DNA of 64,000 bases, taken from Scylla paramamosain (taxonomy: Eukaryota > Arthropoda > Malacostraca > Decapoda > Portunidae). The first letter of the stretch is position 1, and each line of letters begins with the position of its first letter. Below the pieces are notes generated by a model. The model was not told where the DNA came from and did not search any database. It saw only the letters and a program-made list of their open reading frames with translations. A program made the translations under genes and the position numbers. The DNA lies in assembly GCF_035594125.1 (NCBI RefSeq), contig NC_087171.1, positions 14,323,267-14,387,266 on the forward strand, given 5' to 3'. Below, piece by piece: positions 22,641 to 34,785 of this stretch.

Positions 22641-23035
22641 GACGTATCAATCAGCTGGGGGAAAAAAGATGCGAGCCACTGACTTTTATGCTAAAATCGA
22701 AAATATAAGCGACACTTTATGTATCACAAATATTTGTCGATTCTGTCGTGATGGTCGAGAAGCAGGAATGTTATATTTTTTTTGGCTTCATTTGAGTTTT
22801 TTTTTTTTTTTTTTTTCTTATTCCAGTTGCTCGTTTCCAGATCAAGGCCACATTTCTGCGACGAACATCACCACCACCACTATCAATAATAATGGTAAAG
22901 ACATCACGAGAGCAACAAATGATATCGATACGGAATTTAGCTGTAACAAATAATAATAAAAAAACCCTCATTTGCAGCAAGGAACGGCTGCAGCAATACA
23001 AAACACTCGCATTCAACGATTAATTGCAGCCTTGC
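22641..23035. other. Unique AT-rich DNA
   Basis: A T run of about 20 at 22797-22816. Nothing else. Confidence 0.55.
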
Positions 23036-23039
23036 TATT

Positions 23040-23420
23040 GTGTGGCGGGCTTACGATGTGACTGGCTGGAGATATGGCTGACTGGGAGGTGGTTGGCTGG
23101 GTGTGTACTGTGTAGGCTAGCTGGATGTCTGTCTGAGTGATCTGATGGCTGACTGGCTAGCTGCAAGGTTCTGGTGGTCCGACCGGTTGGCTAACTGGAG
23201 AATTAGGTGGGCTGGCTGATAGACTGGCTGGGATCTGACGGGCTGACTGTGAGAAGGTGGAGTGGTTTGACTGGATATCTGACTAACTGACTTGCTGCCT
23301 GGATGGTTGAGTAGAAGTCTGCTGGACTGACTGACAATCTAGCGGGATGGGAGGTATTGTAGTGGGCTGGTGGCAGAGTGGCTGTGGTTCTAGTTGGCAG
23401 ATGAGGTAAAGTCACAGTTG
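23040..23420 (+). repeat. Cryptic (CTGG/CTGA)n repeat region
   Basis: GGCTGGCTG, GACTGGCT and CTGACTG motifs recur every few bases over 380 bp without a fixed longer period. It looks like an old tetranucleotide array degraded by point mutation. Confidence 0.78.
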
Positions 23421-23800
23421 GGCTTGCAGTGTCATGTTATCAAGAGTATCGGCATTTTTTTTTATTTCAACATCAAAGGGGCGTGATGGTTGTGCTTCTG
23501 TTAGGACGTGGTAACTCTGGTCGTGTGGGTGAGGGAGGAGGGCGGCAAGGAGCGGAGAAGTCTATATGGAAAGAATATACATACATAACTTGCCGCGATG
23601 TATTTATTTTGCGTTTGCCTGATGGAGATAGAATAAAATGCCTGGTGAAAAATAATGAATGCATTTCCTTTGCGGCTTCTGAATTGCGCAATGTGAAACG
23701 GAATGTATTATGATTTTCAATTAGGACTGAAGTGGCGGCTTCAATATTTATCTAAATATTTGGAGGTACTTCTTTATTTTTTATCTAATATTTACCTATC
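23421..23800. other. Unique DNA
   Basis: Nothing recognised. Confidence 0.45.
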
Positions 23801-23925
23801 TGTCTATATCTGGCGGACTATTAGTCTGTCTATCTATCTATCTATCTATTCGTCTGTCTCTCTGTCTGTCTGTATTTGTCTGTCTGTCTGTCTCTTTGTC
23901 TGTATATCATTCTGTGTATCTATTG
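23795..23925 (+). repeat. (TCTA)n/(TCTG)n tetranucleotide tract
   Basis: CTATCTATCTAT units then CTGTCTGTCTGT units, with a few interruptions. Confidence 0.92.
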
Positions 23926-24725
23926 CAAAAAAAAACCGTTTGTGTCGGTGATTACCAGACAAAAACATGTAATCTTCTCAGCAAGTAGATCATTAACTTG
24001 ACCTTCCTTTCACCGCTGGTGAGGTAATCTAGCATGCATTGAATTTTTGTGGAAATCGATTACTTCCAATACGTGATCTGCTGACTCCTTGAAACAGAGC
24101 CAAGTCTGTTCAGTATTAGGGTCTTCCAGCAGTCAGTGATTCCCGCTGCTTTCCTGTGACGATGTGAATGTTGTAATGCTGAAATAGTTCGGTGTGTGTA
24201 AAGGGAGATTGCTGCACTACAACTGATACGATAACTGTTACTTTGTTATCTTACTTGATACGCACGGAAATTCTTCTTAACGAGTGAGTCACAGTCTGGT
24301 TATCTTATCGGCACATTGTTTCATGAAACTTTTTACTTATGTTGTAAAGATCATGTATGCAAAAGTTAACTTAAAAATAGATTTAACTTGGTACGCGCCC
24401 TTTGCCAGACCGCACACAGGCCGCCTCGTGCAGTCTATGACGGCTGGCGTGCGCTTAGCTAAGTTTTGGCTCCTTTGTCTCTATCAGAAACAATCCCATG
24501 ACGTCACTGAGGCACCCCTGCTGGCATTGATGTGGTGCCTCGCTGCCTAGAGCAAATGAAGTTGGAGTTGTAGTAGAGCGGCGACATGGCATTCTACTTG
24601 GACGAGTGTGGTGTGGTGCGTCAGGAGCACAGCGGCATGAAACAGTACTCTTCTAGTAAGACAAAACGAATCTAAACACCCAGACAAACACACACACACA
24701 CAAAAAGTGTAATTGTATCCACATA
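23926..24725. other. Unique DNA
   Basis: Mixed composition with a short CA tract near 24688-24702. A plus frame of 88 codons (24284-24550) has no recognised motif. Confidence 0.45.
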
Positions 24726-24729
24726 AACC

Positions 24730-24960
24730 GTCGCCTTTCTGTTCCCTTCCTGGTGAGGGACAACAAGGACGGCGGGAGCCTCAGCGGGTGCTTGCAGGGG
24801 GGCGGGCGAAGACGAGGACCCGGGGGATGTTTACCTTGTTGGCGTGAGGGTCGGCGGGTCGCGGTGGCCTGGGTGGGAAGGCTGAGCGTCTCGGGTCTTG
24901 GTGGTCACGCTATTCTCCAGCGCTGTTACCTTCCCGGTCTTCCCGTCTGGCCTTTTTGTG
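24730..24960 (-). other. GC-rich CpG island-like segment
   Basis: About 230 bp rich in G, C and CpG. The minus strand holds an open stretch (reads …ALENSVTTKTRDAQPSHPGH…) that stops at AACAAG followed by GTAAAC, a donor-like site. The acceptor side lacks a pyrimidine tract. It may be a short exon or a CpG-rich element. I do not recognise the peptide. Confidence 0.2.
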
Positions 24961-25875
24961 TGCTATATTTTGTGGATTATCTTTTCTTTATGTTATGTGA
25001 AAACCTGTCATCCGCACTACCCTGTTTGGCTGTTTTTTTAAGGATTGATGCATATTGAAACCACGCACTGCTGCTGATGCTACTGCTGCTGCTTCTGCTG
25101 CTGCTGCTAAGGAAAAGAAGGAAAGAAAGAGGAAAACGCGCATCATTGCTATGGATAAAGTACAGAAAGAAAGACACGTACAGTTACTGTTATCGTTATT
25201 ACTGTTACCACTGCTATAAGAAAGAGATAATAAAATGCTCCACTATTATGGATGAATAATAATAATAATAAAACACACTATCACTATGGATAAAGTATAA
25301 AAGAAAAAAAGAACATTTGTTACAATGAAATAAAAAGAAAACATCATGAAAAATGGTGAAAAAGCATGCACTATTATTACAAATAAATACTGGTCCCCCC
25401 CACAAAAAAAAAGGGATATAATGTTCCTAAGGCTAAAATCAGAAGATATTTCACGTTTTTTTTTTTTTAATCTTAAGTCTACTTCATTGTTCAGTACAGA
25501 AATATAAAGTAAAAAAAAAAGTAGGATGTTATTTTTTCACGTTATGTCTGTGTCTAGTGGATAATCTTCCTGCTTTACTCTTCGCCTGACCACTGCCACT
25601 CCCCCACCGCTGCCTGCAGAACATTCACACTTATTCCTTCCTAGTTATCTTTTTATTTATCACCGGAGCTTGAAGGATCCGTCTTCTTTGATCATTGCCC
25701 AAGCGTTTTTTATTTTTTTTTCAATTTTTTTTATATAATTTTCTGAGTTTCATTTTTTCCCATATTCGTATTTTCTTCCAGTATTCATTTATCTATTTAT
25801 TCATTTTTTGTGTCATTCTTTCAAAAATTTGTTCCTGACTTTCTTATTTTCCGTAACTTCTACATTACTGTCGAG
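24961..25875. other. AT-rich unique DNA with short triplet tracts
   Basis: (GCT)n at 25066-25108, (TAA)n at 25256-25270, several A and T runs. No gene seen. Confidence 0.65.
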
Positions 25876-25878
25876 AAC

Positions 25879-25888
25879 GTGTGTGTGT

Positions 25889-25948
<60 letters not shown>
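25879..25948 (+). repeat. (GT)n microsatellite
   Basis: About 34 units with one GTAT near the start, followed by a G9 run. Confidence 0.97.
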
Positions 25949-25949
<1 letters not shown>

Positions 25950-26094
25950 GGGGGGGGGTTAGGATAAATCTTCCTGGCGGGCTGCTTATCGATTTGAGAG
26001 ACGGTGCTTGCGTGCGTGGCTATGCTGACACAGTTTTGGATCCTTACATTACGACGTGTATAATGTGTCGCCGCCGAGTCGCATGCTGTCAGTG

Positions 26095-26470
26095 AGGCGT
26101 GTGTGTGTCCCTCCCAACCAGCTATGTAAAAAATTGTCGTTCGTTGAAGTAATATGCAGGTCAGTCACTCATTTGTATTGGGCGTGAAATTTCAAGGGAA
26201 GCTGTTTTTACTTACCTTCTTCCTTGTAAGCGAAGTACGTGTGATTTAGTGACTGGTGTTCAGGCTGGCTCTGTTATGTACGTAGTCGTGATATGTTGGT
26301 GAATAGATTTTTTTTTTTTTTGATGGTTAGTGACTTTCTCGTTCTCTCTGTTTGTAAGTTAGGGGTGAAATTTCAAAGGAAGTTTTTATTTTCTTTGTCT
26401 TCCTTTATTTTTCTTCATTCATGTGTCTTTACGCTGCCGAAGTAATGGCGTGTCCCTGTTAGTGTGTCCC
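26095..26470 (+). repeat. Probable two-unit tandem duplication, period about 180 bp
   Basis: GGGCGTGAAATTTCAAGGGA (26180) recurs as AGGGGTGAAATTTCAAAGGA (26361), each followed by a TTTTTA and CTTCCTT stretch. GTGTGTCCCTCCC (26101) and GTGTGTCCCTCTTG (26462) flank them. Confidence 0.55.
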
Positions 26471-26699
26471 TCTTGGCAGTCATTGGTTGTCACACCTCTC
26501 TGGTCTTCCTTATCTGCAGCACCCGTTCAATCGAATATTTTTCACGTGTCGCTTTCACTATTTCATCTATACGAGTAGGTGCTTTTATCTCTGCCTTCCT
26601 CTCTCTCTCTCTTCTTTCAGGTATCCTCCGACAAAGTCATGCCCTCGAGCTCCCCTCTTCTCATCATTTGGTTCAAAACTTTATCTCTTTCTATTTCTA

Positions 26700-27160
26700 A
26701 TAATTAACAACTTTCTTTTCACTTTCATTCTCTGCGGCATCTATAAATGTGATATACTGAATGACACTCAGGGATAAATTGTAATAAAGTTGTGATTTTC
26801 TCTATTTTATAGTTTGCAACACCTCTCTCATCTCTTGCAGTTTACGGTATGTGTGAAGAAAATTGTAATATGTTTCTCTTTACGGGTGTGTTTCTAAATA
26901 TTAACGCAATCATCTCTTCCTCGCTTTTAGATTGATGTTTGCGCGAAAATACATATAGTGCGTGGGTATCTATACGTCATTCCATGTTTTCTTCAAATTT
27001 TAACCCAGTCACTCCCTCTCGCGCGTGTAGATTGAGATAAATGTGAAATAAAAACAGTAATGCGTGCGTAATTGTATGTGTTCAGTTAGCATTTCTTAAC
27101 TCTCTCCAGCTCCCTCGTTTTTGGCGAAGGTTATGCGTGAAAATACAAAGGTAAATGGGG
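26700..27160 (+). repeat. Decayed tandem array, four to five units of about 95 bp
   Basis: Units begin near 26816, 26908, 27006 and 27104 with ACNCNRTCNCTCYCTC-like pyrimidine blocks. These are followed by GCAG/TTAG/GTAG, TTGATGT-like and GTGTGAAGAAA / GCGCGAAAATAC / ATGTGAAATAAAAA / GCGTGAAAATAC blocks. The repeated pyrimidine-AG blocks mimic splice acceptors. Confidence 0.65.
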
Positions 27161-27358
27161 TGAGCGAGCAGAGAGGGAACCCTGCGTGCCTAGATAATCC
27201 AGACCATAGGAGTACGAGCACCTCAAGTCTGGGTTCACCTGTTCGTGTTTTCAGGAATGCGTGATGGAGGAAGTAACGATACGATCACCAGCATCGCGTG
27301 ACGCATGCCAAGTGTATGTAAAATGCTTACAGGAACCTGCTGCGCCGCCTGCCGGAGA

Positions 27359-27360
<2 letters not shown>
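27161..27360. other. Unique DNA
   Basis: Nothing recognised. Confidence 0.4.

Positions 27361-27417
<57 letters not shown>
27361..27417 (+). repeat. (GA)n microsatellite
   Basis: About 29 units. Confidence 0.98.
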
Positions 27418-27423
<6 letters not shown>

Positions 27424-27568
27424 AAACAGAAAACCGATAAACACAAAGCTGGCCCCCAAACTGCAGGATTTTCACGTGACTTACGAGACGCTGCTCAGGC
27501 CTTTTCGCCAGTCGTTTTCATGAGTCATGTTGGTAGTAACTCGCGTCACAATGGTGTGGCTCAGCTGG

Positions 27569-27569
<1 letters not shown>

Positions 27570-27616
<47 letters not shown>
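27570..27616 (+). repeat. (GT)n microsatellite
   Basis: About 23 units. Confidence 0.97.
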
Positions 27617-27617
<1 letters not shown>

Positions 27618-28015
27618 GGTGCCTGTGTTTACTCGTGCACGTGCATGTTTGACTTCTTACCAATCAAAAAAGGATAAAAATGAAAAAAATAAAAAATAAA
27701 GGCAACACACAATATTACACCCCCTTTCAAATTACTTTTCACTAAGCAAGTTTTTCACGAAATAATCCCCGCCCCGATCCCTCAGTAACTCTATTTCCAA
27801 GAAGTACCCTGCCTTAATTACTTCATTATCTCTCGTACAAACTTGCTGTGAAAGGACAGGCCCACGAAACTCAATCTTGGCGGGATCAATTCGATGAGGG
27901 CGAGGCAAAGTAGAGGAGTGGTGAGGGAAGAGGGAAGGGGGGGAGGAGAAGTGAGTAAAGAGGGGAGGGGGACAGGGAGTTGGGGGGGTATTCTTAGGGG
28001 ACGAAAGCTGGGGTT
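27617..28015. other. A-rich then G-rich unique DNA
   Basis: 27900-28000 is GGGGAGG-rich on the plus strand. No gene. Confidence 0.5.
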
Positions 28016-28019
28016 ATTC

Positions 28020-28450
28020 TGTAAGTAGGAGAGGAGGGTAAGGGAGGAGGAGGAGGAAGAATGAACGGGGTTAAGTCAGGGTGTTCCCCGTGGTGAGGGA
28101 AGGCTCGTCCACAGGGAGGGGAGGTGGGGAGATGGATTTCTTGAGTGACGGGAAGGTGTTCAGGAAGGGATTTCTGAAAAGAGGGAGTTGGTTGGGTTAG
28201 GGAAGTGCAGGCGTGAGGGGTCAGATATGTAAATGTGAGTGAGGGAAGAGTAAAATGGGTAGGAAAGTAGGGATTTGCTGGAATGGAAAGGTGAGGGGTA
28301 GGGTGAGTGATGGGAGGAGCGAGAATCAAGAAGGATGTGTTCCGAGTGGTGAGAGAAGATAAAAAAAAAAAGATCTGTAAGGAAGAGAAACATAAAGGAT
28401 GAATTGAGTGATGGGTGAAAGCCAAGTGAGGACGTGTTGTCTTGCGATGG
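28020..28450 (+). repeat. Two-unit tandem duplication, period about 255 bp
   Basis: GTGTTCCCCGTGGTGAGGGA (28080) with TTCTTGAGTGACGGG downstream recurs as GTGTTCCGAGTGGTGAGAGA (28338) with GAATTGAGTGATGGG. G-rich throughout. Confidence 0.6.
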
Positions 28451-29145
28451 ATTACATGAGATTACAAACAGGAACAGACCATCAAACCAATACTGAGCTG
28501 CTTGACATCTATACTCTAAGTCACAACTGTAAAAGACTAACAACCGTATAGAAAAAAGAGAGGGCGGGCGTAATATACAACTAATAATGTTTGTGGGGGA
28601 GAGTGTGAATACATGTAAAGATAATGCGTCACGCGTAGTGCAGGTGGCGGCGGTAGATGGCGGTGGGAAGCGTCAAGGGGTTGATGAAGGGTGTGGAGAA
28701 TGAGAGAAGCAAAGTACGCCTCAATTAGTGTTACGCGCACGTCCACCTCTGTCACAACTCACTGCCAGGAAGAGAATGTTTTGCGCCGGGCGTGAGTAAC
28801 ACCCAATCTCGCCGCTTTAGGAGCCTCAATAAAGCGTGCCGGAATATCACCCTCCGCAGCCTCCTGACAAGATAATGAGGGCGAAATGCCACAACATGAA
28901 TTAAAACCCACACGAGGAGGCAATAATCTCACATCTCGTGGCTTCGGGAGTGTCAAGAGTCCCTCCAACTTTTTTTGACTCGATCAGTGAACGGCTATCA
29001 CACCTTGTCTAAATGTAGCTCAGGGTAGCGATCGCCGATATTAAGATTGCAGGCGATGTAGCGAGAATGCATTGTGTTGTGTGGCGTTTCGTGTGGATCT
29101 CTGGGGACGCCTAAATGTCACAGCGACGTAGAAGAGGCAGAGGAG
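28451..29145. other. Unique DNA, partly GC-rich
   Basis: 28620-28990 is GC-moderate with CpG. A minus frame of 69 codons (28759-28968) is present but unfamiliar. Confidence 0.4.
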
Positions 29146-29147
29146 TA

Positions 29148-29215
29148 GATGGCGGTGGTGATGGTGGTGGTGGTAGTGGTGGTGGTGGTGGTGACGGCGA
29201 CGGCGGTGGTGATGA
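29148..29215 (+). repeat. (GGT)n imperfect triplet tract
   Basis: About 21 GGT/GAT/GAC units. On the minus strand it reads as poly-His. Confidence 0.93.
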
Positions 29216-30055
29216 TCACGGGACCCTTTAAAGTTTACTGAGTTTGCTGAATCGCAGAACACAAAATTGATCTTCCCAAGTTAGGAAGTTTGAAATTTCT
29301 CGGCATTTAGTTGACAACGTGATGTTGATTCTTGTAGGAAAAGTCAAAGTAAAGTGCAAGTGGCGATTGTTGCAGGGTTTTTTATTTTTTTTATTTTTAT
29401 GTTTTGTCTTTCTTTCCCACTGTAAGGTTGTAATATGCTTCTGACGACTGGTGGTTTTGAGAGTGTGCGTGGCTGAGATTGCAACATAGAATGAGACGTC
29501 TTTCCCCAATGACTGTCTGGCCTTGAACTGCTGCTCCTCGTAGCTGTTCCTCCTACAAACGCCAGAAGCACAAGTTGAACTGCTGTCGACTAAGATCCGG
29601 TTCACACGCTTCCTTCCGGGGATAGCAAAGTAAATACTGATAATAAAACAAATGATCCTCTACATCGAGTAACCATCAGTAAAAATACACGTGTACAGTA
29701 GGATTAAGCGTTGACATTCTATTTGTATTGGGGAACACGATGACAACATAAATATAAGACAATAGTGAAAGTGAGGGACGAGAAGGATGTTATTTACCCT
29801 CGCAAATTTCTCTTCCATCGTCTTTTAGGAGTGAATGTGAGGAGCCTTCGCCTGTACTATCCTACACATCATACTCTCAGTGCAGCTCGTAACAAACAGC
29901 CTCGCAAAGGTTAAAAAAAAAGAAAAAAAAAAAAAAACCCTGGTGCCGTTTATACTTTATTTGTGTTCTCTTGTGTTCCTTTGTATCTTGAGTAACTGCC
30001 ATGATTTGTTACTTGAACGTGGCAGTGTGGCGTCCTTTCTCGTATATCTCTGTTA
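29216..30055. other. Unique AT-rich DNA
   Basis: A and T runs (29380, 29912-29936). Minus frames of up to 125 codons with no recognised domain. Confidence 0.5.
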
Positions 30056-30057
30056 CA

Positions 30058-30121
30058 TCACCACCACCACCACTAGCACCACCACCACCACCACCACCAC
30101 CACCACCACCACCACCACCAC
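30058..30121 (+). repeat. (CCA)n triplet tract
   Basis: About 20 units with one TAG interruption. Confidence 0.97.
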
Positions 30122-30261
30122 CTATTGGAAAGGGTTTTAATGTTACTCCGGCAATTGGGTCTTTTATTTACTTTTCTTTATATCCATTTAATGAAGTTTT
30201 ATGGTCCAGCGTTGGTTCTTTGTCTCTGTTTATTACCACGATGGTGAAACTCTTTGTTATT

Positions 30262-30283
30262 GTTGTTCCTGTTGTTATTGTTG

Positions 30284-30360
<77 letters not shown>

Positions 30361-30374
30361 TTCATTATTATTAT
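30262..30374 (+). repeat. (GTT)n(ATT)n triplet tract
   Basis: GTT units then about 25 ATT units with ATC interruptions. Confidence 0.97.
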
Positions 30375-30567
30375 TGTTTCCGTAAAGTAAATTCAAACTC
30401 CAACCTCTTCCTCGATCCATGCAATTAACTTTGTCCGATTTATGTTATTACTTTTTAATAAAACAATATTTTTTCTTTATTATGTAAAAACAGAAGAATG
30501 ATATTTGCTAAACATTTTTGTTCATGATTTCCTAAGTAAGGTTTTTTTTTTCATTTGTCAAAAGAGG

Positions 30568-30569
<2 letters not shown>

Positions 30570-30650
<81 letters not shown>
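30570..30650 (+). repeat. (GA)n microsatellite
   Basis: About 40 units, ending 60 bp before a foldback element. Confidence 0.98.
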
Positions 30651-30653
<3 letters not shown>

Positions 30654-30710
30654 TAATATTAATTTGCAAAAGCTTATCATTGGCCTCAGAAACCACGCCA
30701 GGTAGCGAAC

Positions 30711-30921
30711 CATATTGTGAAACACTTTTGTGCCGCATCTTCACTACTTTAAGAGGCTGTAGTTAGTGACGGGGTTTTAAGTGAGCTTTTATGATTCTAG
30801 TGACAGCTAAACAAGATTTCTACATTATTAAACAGGAAAAAACACTGTTAAGAACCCGGCTAATCATCTCTGTGGCCTTAGAAAATAGTCGCGGTGAGAA
30901 AATAAAGCGTTTCTGAATATT
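30711..30921 (-). mobile_element. Foldback element, subfamily A
   Basis: Reverse-oriented, near full length. The plus strand reads CATATTGTGAAACACTTTTG at the left. Then come ATGATTCTAGTGACAGCTAA, GAACCCGGCTAATCATCTCT and GTGGCCTTAGAAAATAGTCG, and AAGCGTTTCTGAATAT at the right. Left and right arms are mutually inverted. Confidence 0.85.
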
Positions 30922-31152
30922 GTCCAGTGACGGCTCCATCCTCCCTATTTTCCCATTCCCCCCTCCCCATTAGTTGTCTCCCCTGGCGGCACAGCGTTGC
31001 GTCACGGTACACAGAAGTAAAAGAGAAATAAAAAAAAGCTCCACCACTCTCTCTGCCCGCCAATCACCAAAAAACATTTGTGTAATTTGTTCGTAGTTGT
31101 GGTATGAGGTAACGAACCGAGTGATGGGGCGGGAGCAGCACCCCCCACGCCT
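30922..31152. other. Unique DNA
   Basis: Nothing recognised. Confidence 0.4.
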
Positions 31153-31154
31153 CC

Positions 31155-31187
31155 ACACCACCACCACCACCACCACCACCACCACCA
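31155..31187 (+). repeat. (CAC)n triplet tract
   Basis: 11 units. Forms an inverted pair with the GTG tract 40 bp downstream. Confidence 0.96.
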
Positions 31188-31226
31188 TCCAGTCTGCAGG
31201 CCTCCCTCCCGGCACTGGGCACACGT

Positions 31227-31259
31227 TGGTTGTGGTGGTGGTGGTGGTGGTCGTGGTGA
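31227..31259 (+). repeat. (GTG)n triplet tract
   Basis: About 10 units with one GTC. Confidence 0.95.
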
Positions 31260-31437
31260 TGGGGGGCGGTCTCTTGTGTTTATGAGTTGCGGTACAAGAG
31301 TCTTTTCGTGTTTCTGTATATATTTTTTACATTTATGATGATATATTATGATGAGAATATTCTTGAAAAAATAAACAAACCCACTCTATCAACTAAGAAA
31401 CTGAAACGCGATTAGATATGAAAGATAAATAAGGAAT

Positions 31438-31620
31438 TCTTTTCACTTGCAAACGTAGATATTTAGAAAACAAAAAAGTATGTAAGCACCTACAAGGAAG
31501 TAAAATAAAGAGGTTTTCGAGTTTGTTGTCAGTGTAATGTTTACAGGAGCCTTCCAAACAAAAGAAATGTCTGAGTGGTCTGTGAATGATGAAGGACGTG
31601 CAGAATAGCAGTGAAAGGAT
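31438..31620 (-). mobile_element. TTAA-type (piggyBac-like) MITE, full-length decayed copy
   Basis: On the minus strand it opens CCTTTCACTGCTATTCTG (31619 downward) and runs through CCTGTAAACATTACACTG and CTTCCTTGTAGGTGCTTACA. The latter matches CTTCCCTGTAGATGCTTATA of the 19895 copy. It closes GCAAGTGAAAAG. Flanking TTAA is eroded to AATT-like sequence. Confidence 0.72.
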
Positions 31621-31698
31621 TCCAATGCTATACGAGTATATTCCAGTGTTATATAAGTAGGTCTATATTTTTACACGCATTGTTTCCGCATTAGTATT

Positions 31699-31876
31699 AC
31701 CCTCAAAGACTACAGAGGATTATTTTAATTATTATAGCAGTTTTTCCTTCGGTAATGGTACATAATCCACCGTAAGTTATCAATAACACCCTGAAAACAC
31801 TCTTGAAAACTAGAAACTTCCACTCGAACCTGTTCCAAGTAATCTAGAGTCAAAACACCGACACGTTTAAAGATAC
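31699..31876 (+). mobile_element. Foldback element, subfamily B, copy 3 (diverged)
   Basis: Blocks CAAAGACTACAGAGGATTAT, GTTATCAATAACACCCTG, GAAAACACTCTTGAAAAC, CTTCCACTCGAACCTGTTCC and ACACGTTTAAAGATAC appear in family order. Confidence 0.6.
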
Positions 31877-32800
<924 letters not shown>

Positions 32801-32804
32801 CTAA

Positions 32805-32836
32805 TGCTACTGTCTTCCTCTGTTGCAGGTACGTCT
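32805..32836 (+). promoter_or_regulatory. Candidate recursive splice site or terminal-exon acceptor
   Basis: TACTGTCTTCCTCTGTTGCAG (32808-32828) is followed at once by GTACGT, a good donor, so 3' and 5' splice signals abut. Alternatively the acceptor opens a short last exon that reads YVLESRLQTA then TGA. The two readings are mutually exclusive. The motif is visible, its use is not. Confidence 0.3.
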
Positions 32837-33032
32837 TGGAGTCTCGGCTGCAGACGGCGTGAAGTAATGGAAATCAATGGGCAGTAGTATTCACGGGCCA
32901 ACACACAGCTGGTGCCGCGCCGCGCTTACTACTTGAGTACACCAGGGAGGAGAAAAAGTGGCCTGAATGGTGCTTGTTTACGTTCCGCATTGGTGTTTGC
33001 TGAGTGCACACTTTATCAGCTGGGAACAGGAC

Positions 33033-33033
<1 letters not shown>

Positions 33034-33110
<77 letters not shown>

Positions 33111-33120
33111 ATGTATGTGT
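33034..33120 (+). repeat. Interrupted (GT)n microsatellite
   Basis: About 40 GT units with one TTT and two GTAT interruptions. Confidence 0.97.
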
Positions 33121-34360
33121 GCCGTGCGTACCTGTCTGCCTTTTCAACAAACTTAATTGTCATGTTTGTGTGTACGCGTAAAGATTTCCGTGCAAGGTTC
33201 TAAAAATTAAAAACTTACTTCACGTGATAGACTTCGTGGTGTGATTAAAGATGTTTGAAAACTGTTCATATTTTTCACTTGTAATAATTTTTGTACAACA
33301 CGTCCAGGTCACTCGGTTACTCGCGAACTTTCTGAAGCCTTCCTTTCGTGTACGTTTCCTGAGGGACTTCCTGCTTCCCCTCAGTGTTGTTTGAGGCGCC
33401 GTGCACGCAGCGCCGCGCCACCATCCCTCACTCCACTTTCGTGCAACGTTGCTAATTTTTTCTCCCACTAGCCAGCAGGTTTTGTCAGGCCGCGGGCGTC
33501 CTCATCACTGGAGACGGGGCTGCGAAAGACATGAAAGAATATCCTGACATTAACTCCATTATTTGCTCGAGTCAAGTAAGGGAAACTACACGTCGTTTAA
33601 AATTACTGCCATCTGTAATTCTCACTGCTAAGATTGTTCTATGTCGGCATTTAGAGCACGGTGAAAATGTGATAAGTTTGCTTGTCCACACACACACACA
33701 TACAAAAAAAAAAAAGAGAACAAGACATTAATTTCGTCTCTTCTTGGCTACAGAAGAGCGTAAGAGACTGGTACAAAAGTAAGTATCTGAAATTTACAGA
33801 TGACGGGAACAAAAAACTTATCTGACAATGAAATGGATAAAACGTACATTTTTTTCAATACGAGTATAGTTGAATAAAGAACTTTTTTTTTTGTTGTTAT
33901 TGCACACGTATGATCAGTTAACTCTGCGGGCAAAAAAAGAAAAAAAACTTTAGGGTAACTTAAGTGGTATAAAGAGATATTTGATTCCATGTATATGTAG
34001 ACACAGCTGTTAGATTTTGCTTCACATGAAAGACAAAATGAATGCCCATGAAAGTAAAACTGTTAACGAACATTCACGAAAAAAAAAAATAATACCAAAG
34101 AGTAAAAGAAAGAATATGTAAAACGATGCTTCTTAATCTGCGTCAGATGAATATTGCAGAAAACTAAAATGTCAGTTTTGTTGAGGGTTGTTTGTGTGAA
34201 GGTGAGGCGGAGATGAGAGAGGGGGAAGGGAGAGGTGAGGGAGAAGGGAGCAGGTGACTTGATGAGGAAGTGGAGAGGGAGTGGAGGCAAGTTATGGCCA
34301 ATCAAACATAATGTAATGGTTGATATGTCATAGCTAAGGTGTTGTTATTGCCTGAGATCG
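33121..34360. other. Unique DNA, no gene recognised
   Basis: 33290-33520 is GC-moderate. The rest is AT-rich with A runs (33698, 33884, 34080) and a purine-rich patch at 34195-34285. Short frames only. Confidence 0.5.
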
Positions 34361-34364
34361 AAGC

Positions 34365-34366
<2 letters not shown>

Positions 34367-34446
<80 letters not shown>
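34367..34446 (+). repeat. (GA)n microsatellite
   Basis: About 40 units. Faces the CT runs at 34568 and 34786. Confidence 0.98.
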
Positions 34447-34448
<2 letters not shown>

Positions 34449-34567
34449 ACGATTTATTGGCAGCATTCCTCAGGTATCGGCAACATAAAGACTAAGTGAA
34501 TCAAATAAGTCAGTACTCCATTTCCTTGCCTCGCTTCATCTCACGTATGTAATAATAATGACCAGGC

Positions 34568-34573
34568 TCTCTC

Positions 34574-34630
<57 letters not shown>
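34568..34630 (+). repeat. (CT)n microsatellite
   Basis: About 31 units with one CACT interruption. Confidence 0.98.
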
Positions 34631-34634
<4 letters not shown>

Positions 34635-34783
34635 AATCAGAAAAAAAAAACAAGTAAATATCCGCCTCAACATGAACAGAACTACACTACAAAGAAGAAC
34701 AGTGAAAACAAAGCACATTTTAAATTTTTCCTTCATTTCTATTAAATTTGTGTGGTCTGTGAACTGTGCTGTGACCTGCTTTT

Positions 34784-34785
<2 letters not shown>

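Noticed and set aside
26815..26835. Splice-acceptor-like CTCTCTCATCTCTTGCAG followed by a GTATGTG donor
   Set aside because: The same pyrimidine-AG block repeats in each unit of a decayed tandem array, so it is a repeat feature. Donor and acceptor are too close for an exon.
30286..30374. Poly-Ile / poly-Asn frames over the ATT tract
   Set aside because: Triplet microsatellite translated in frame. Nothing supports expression.
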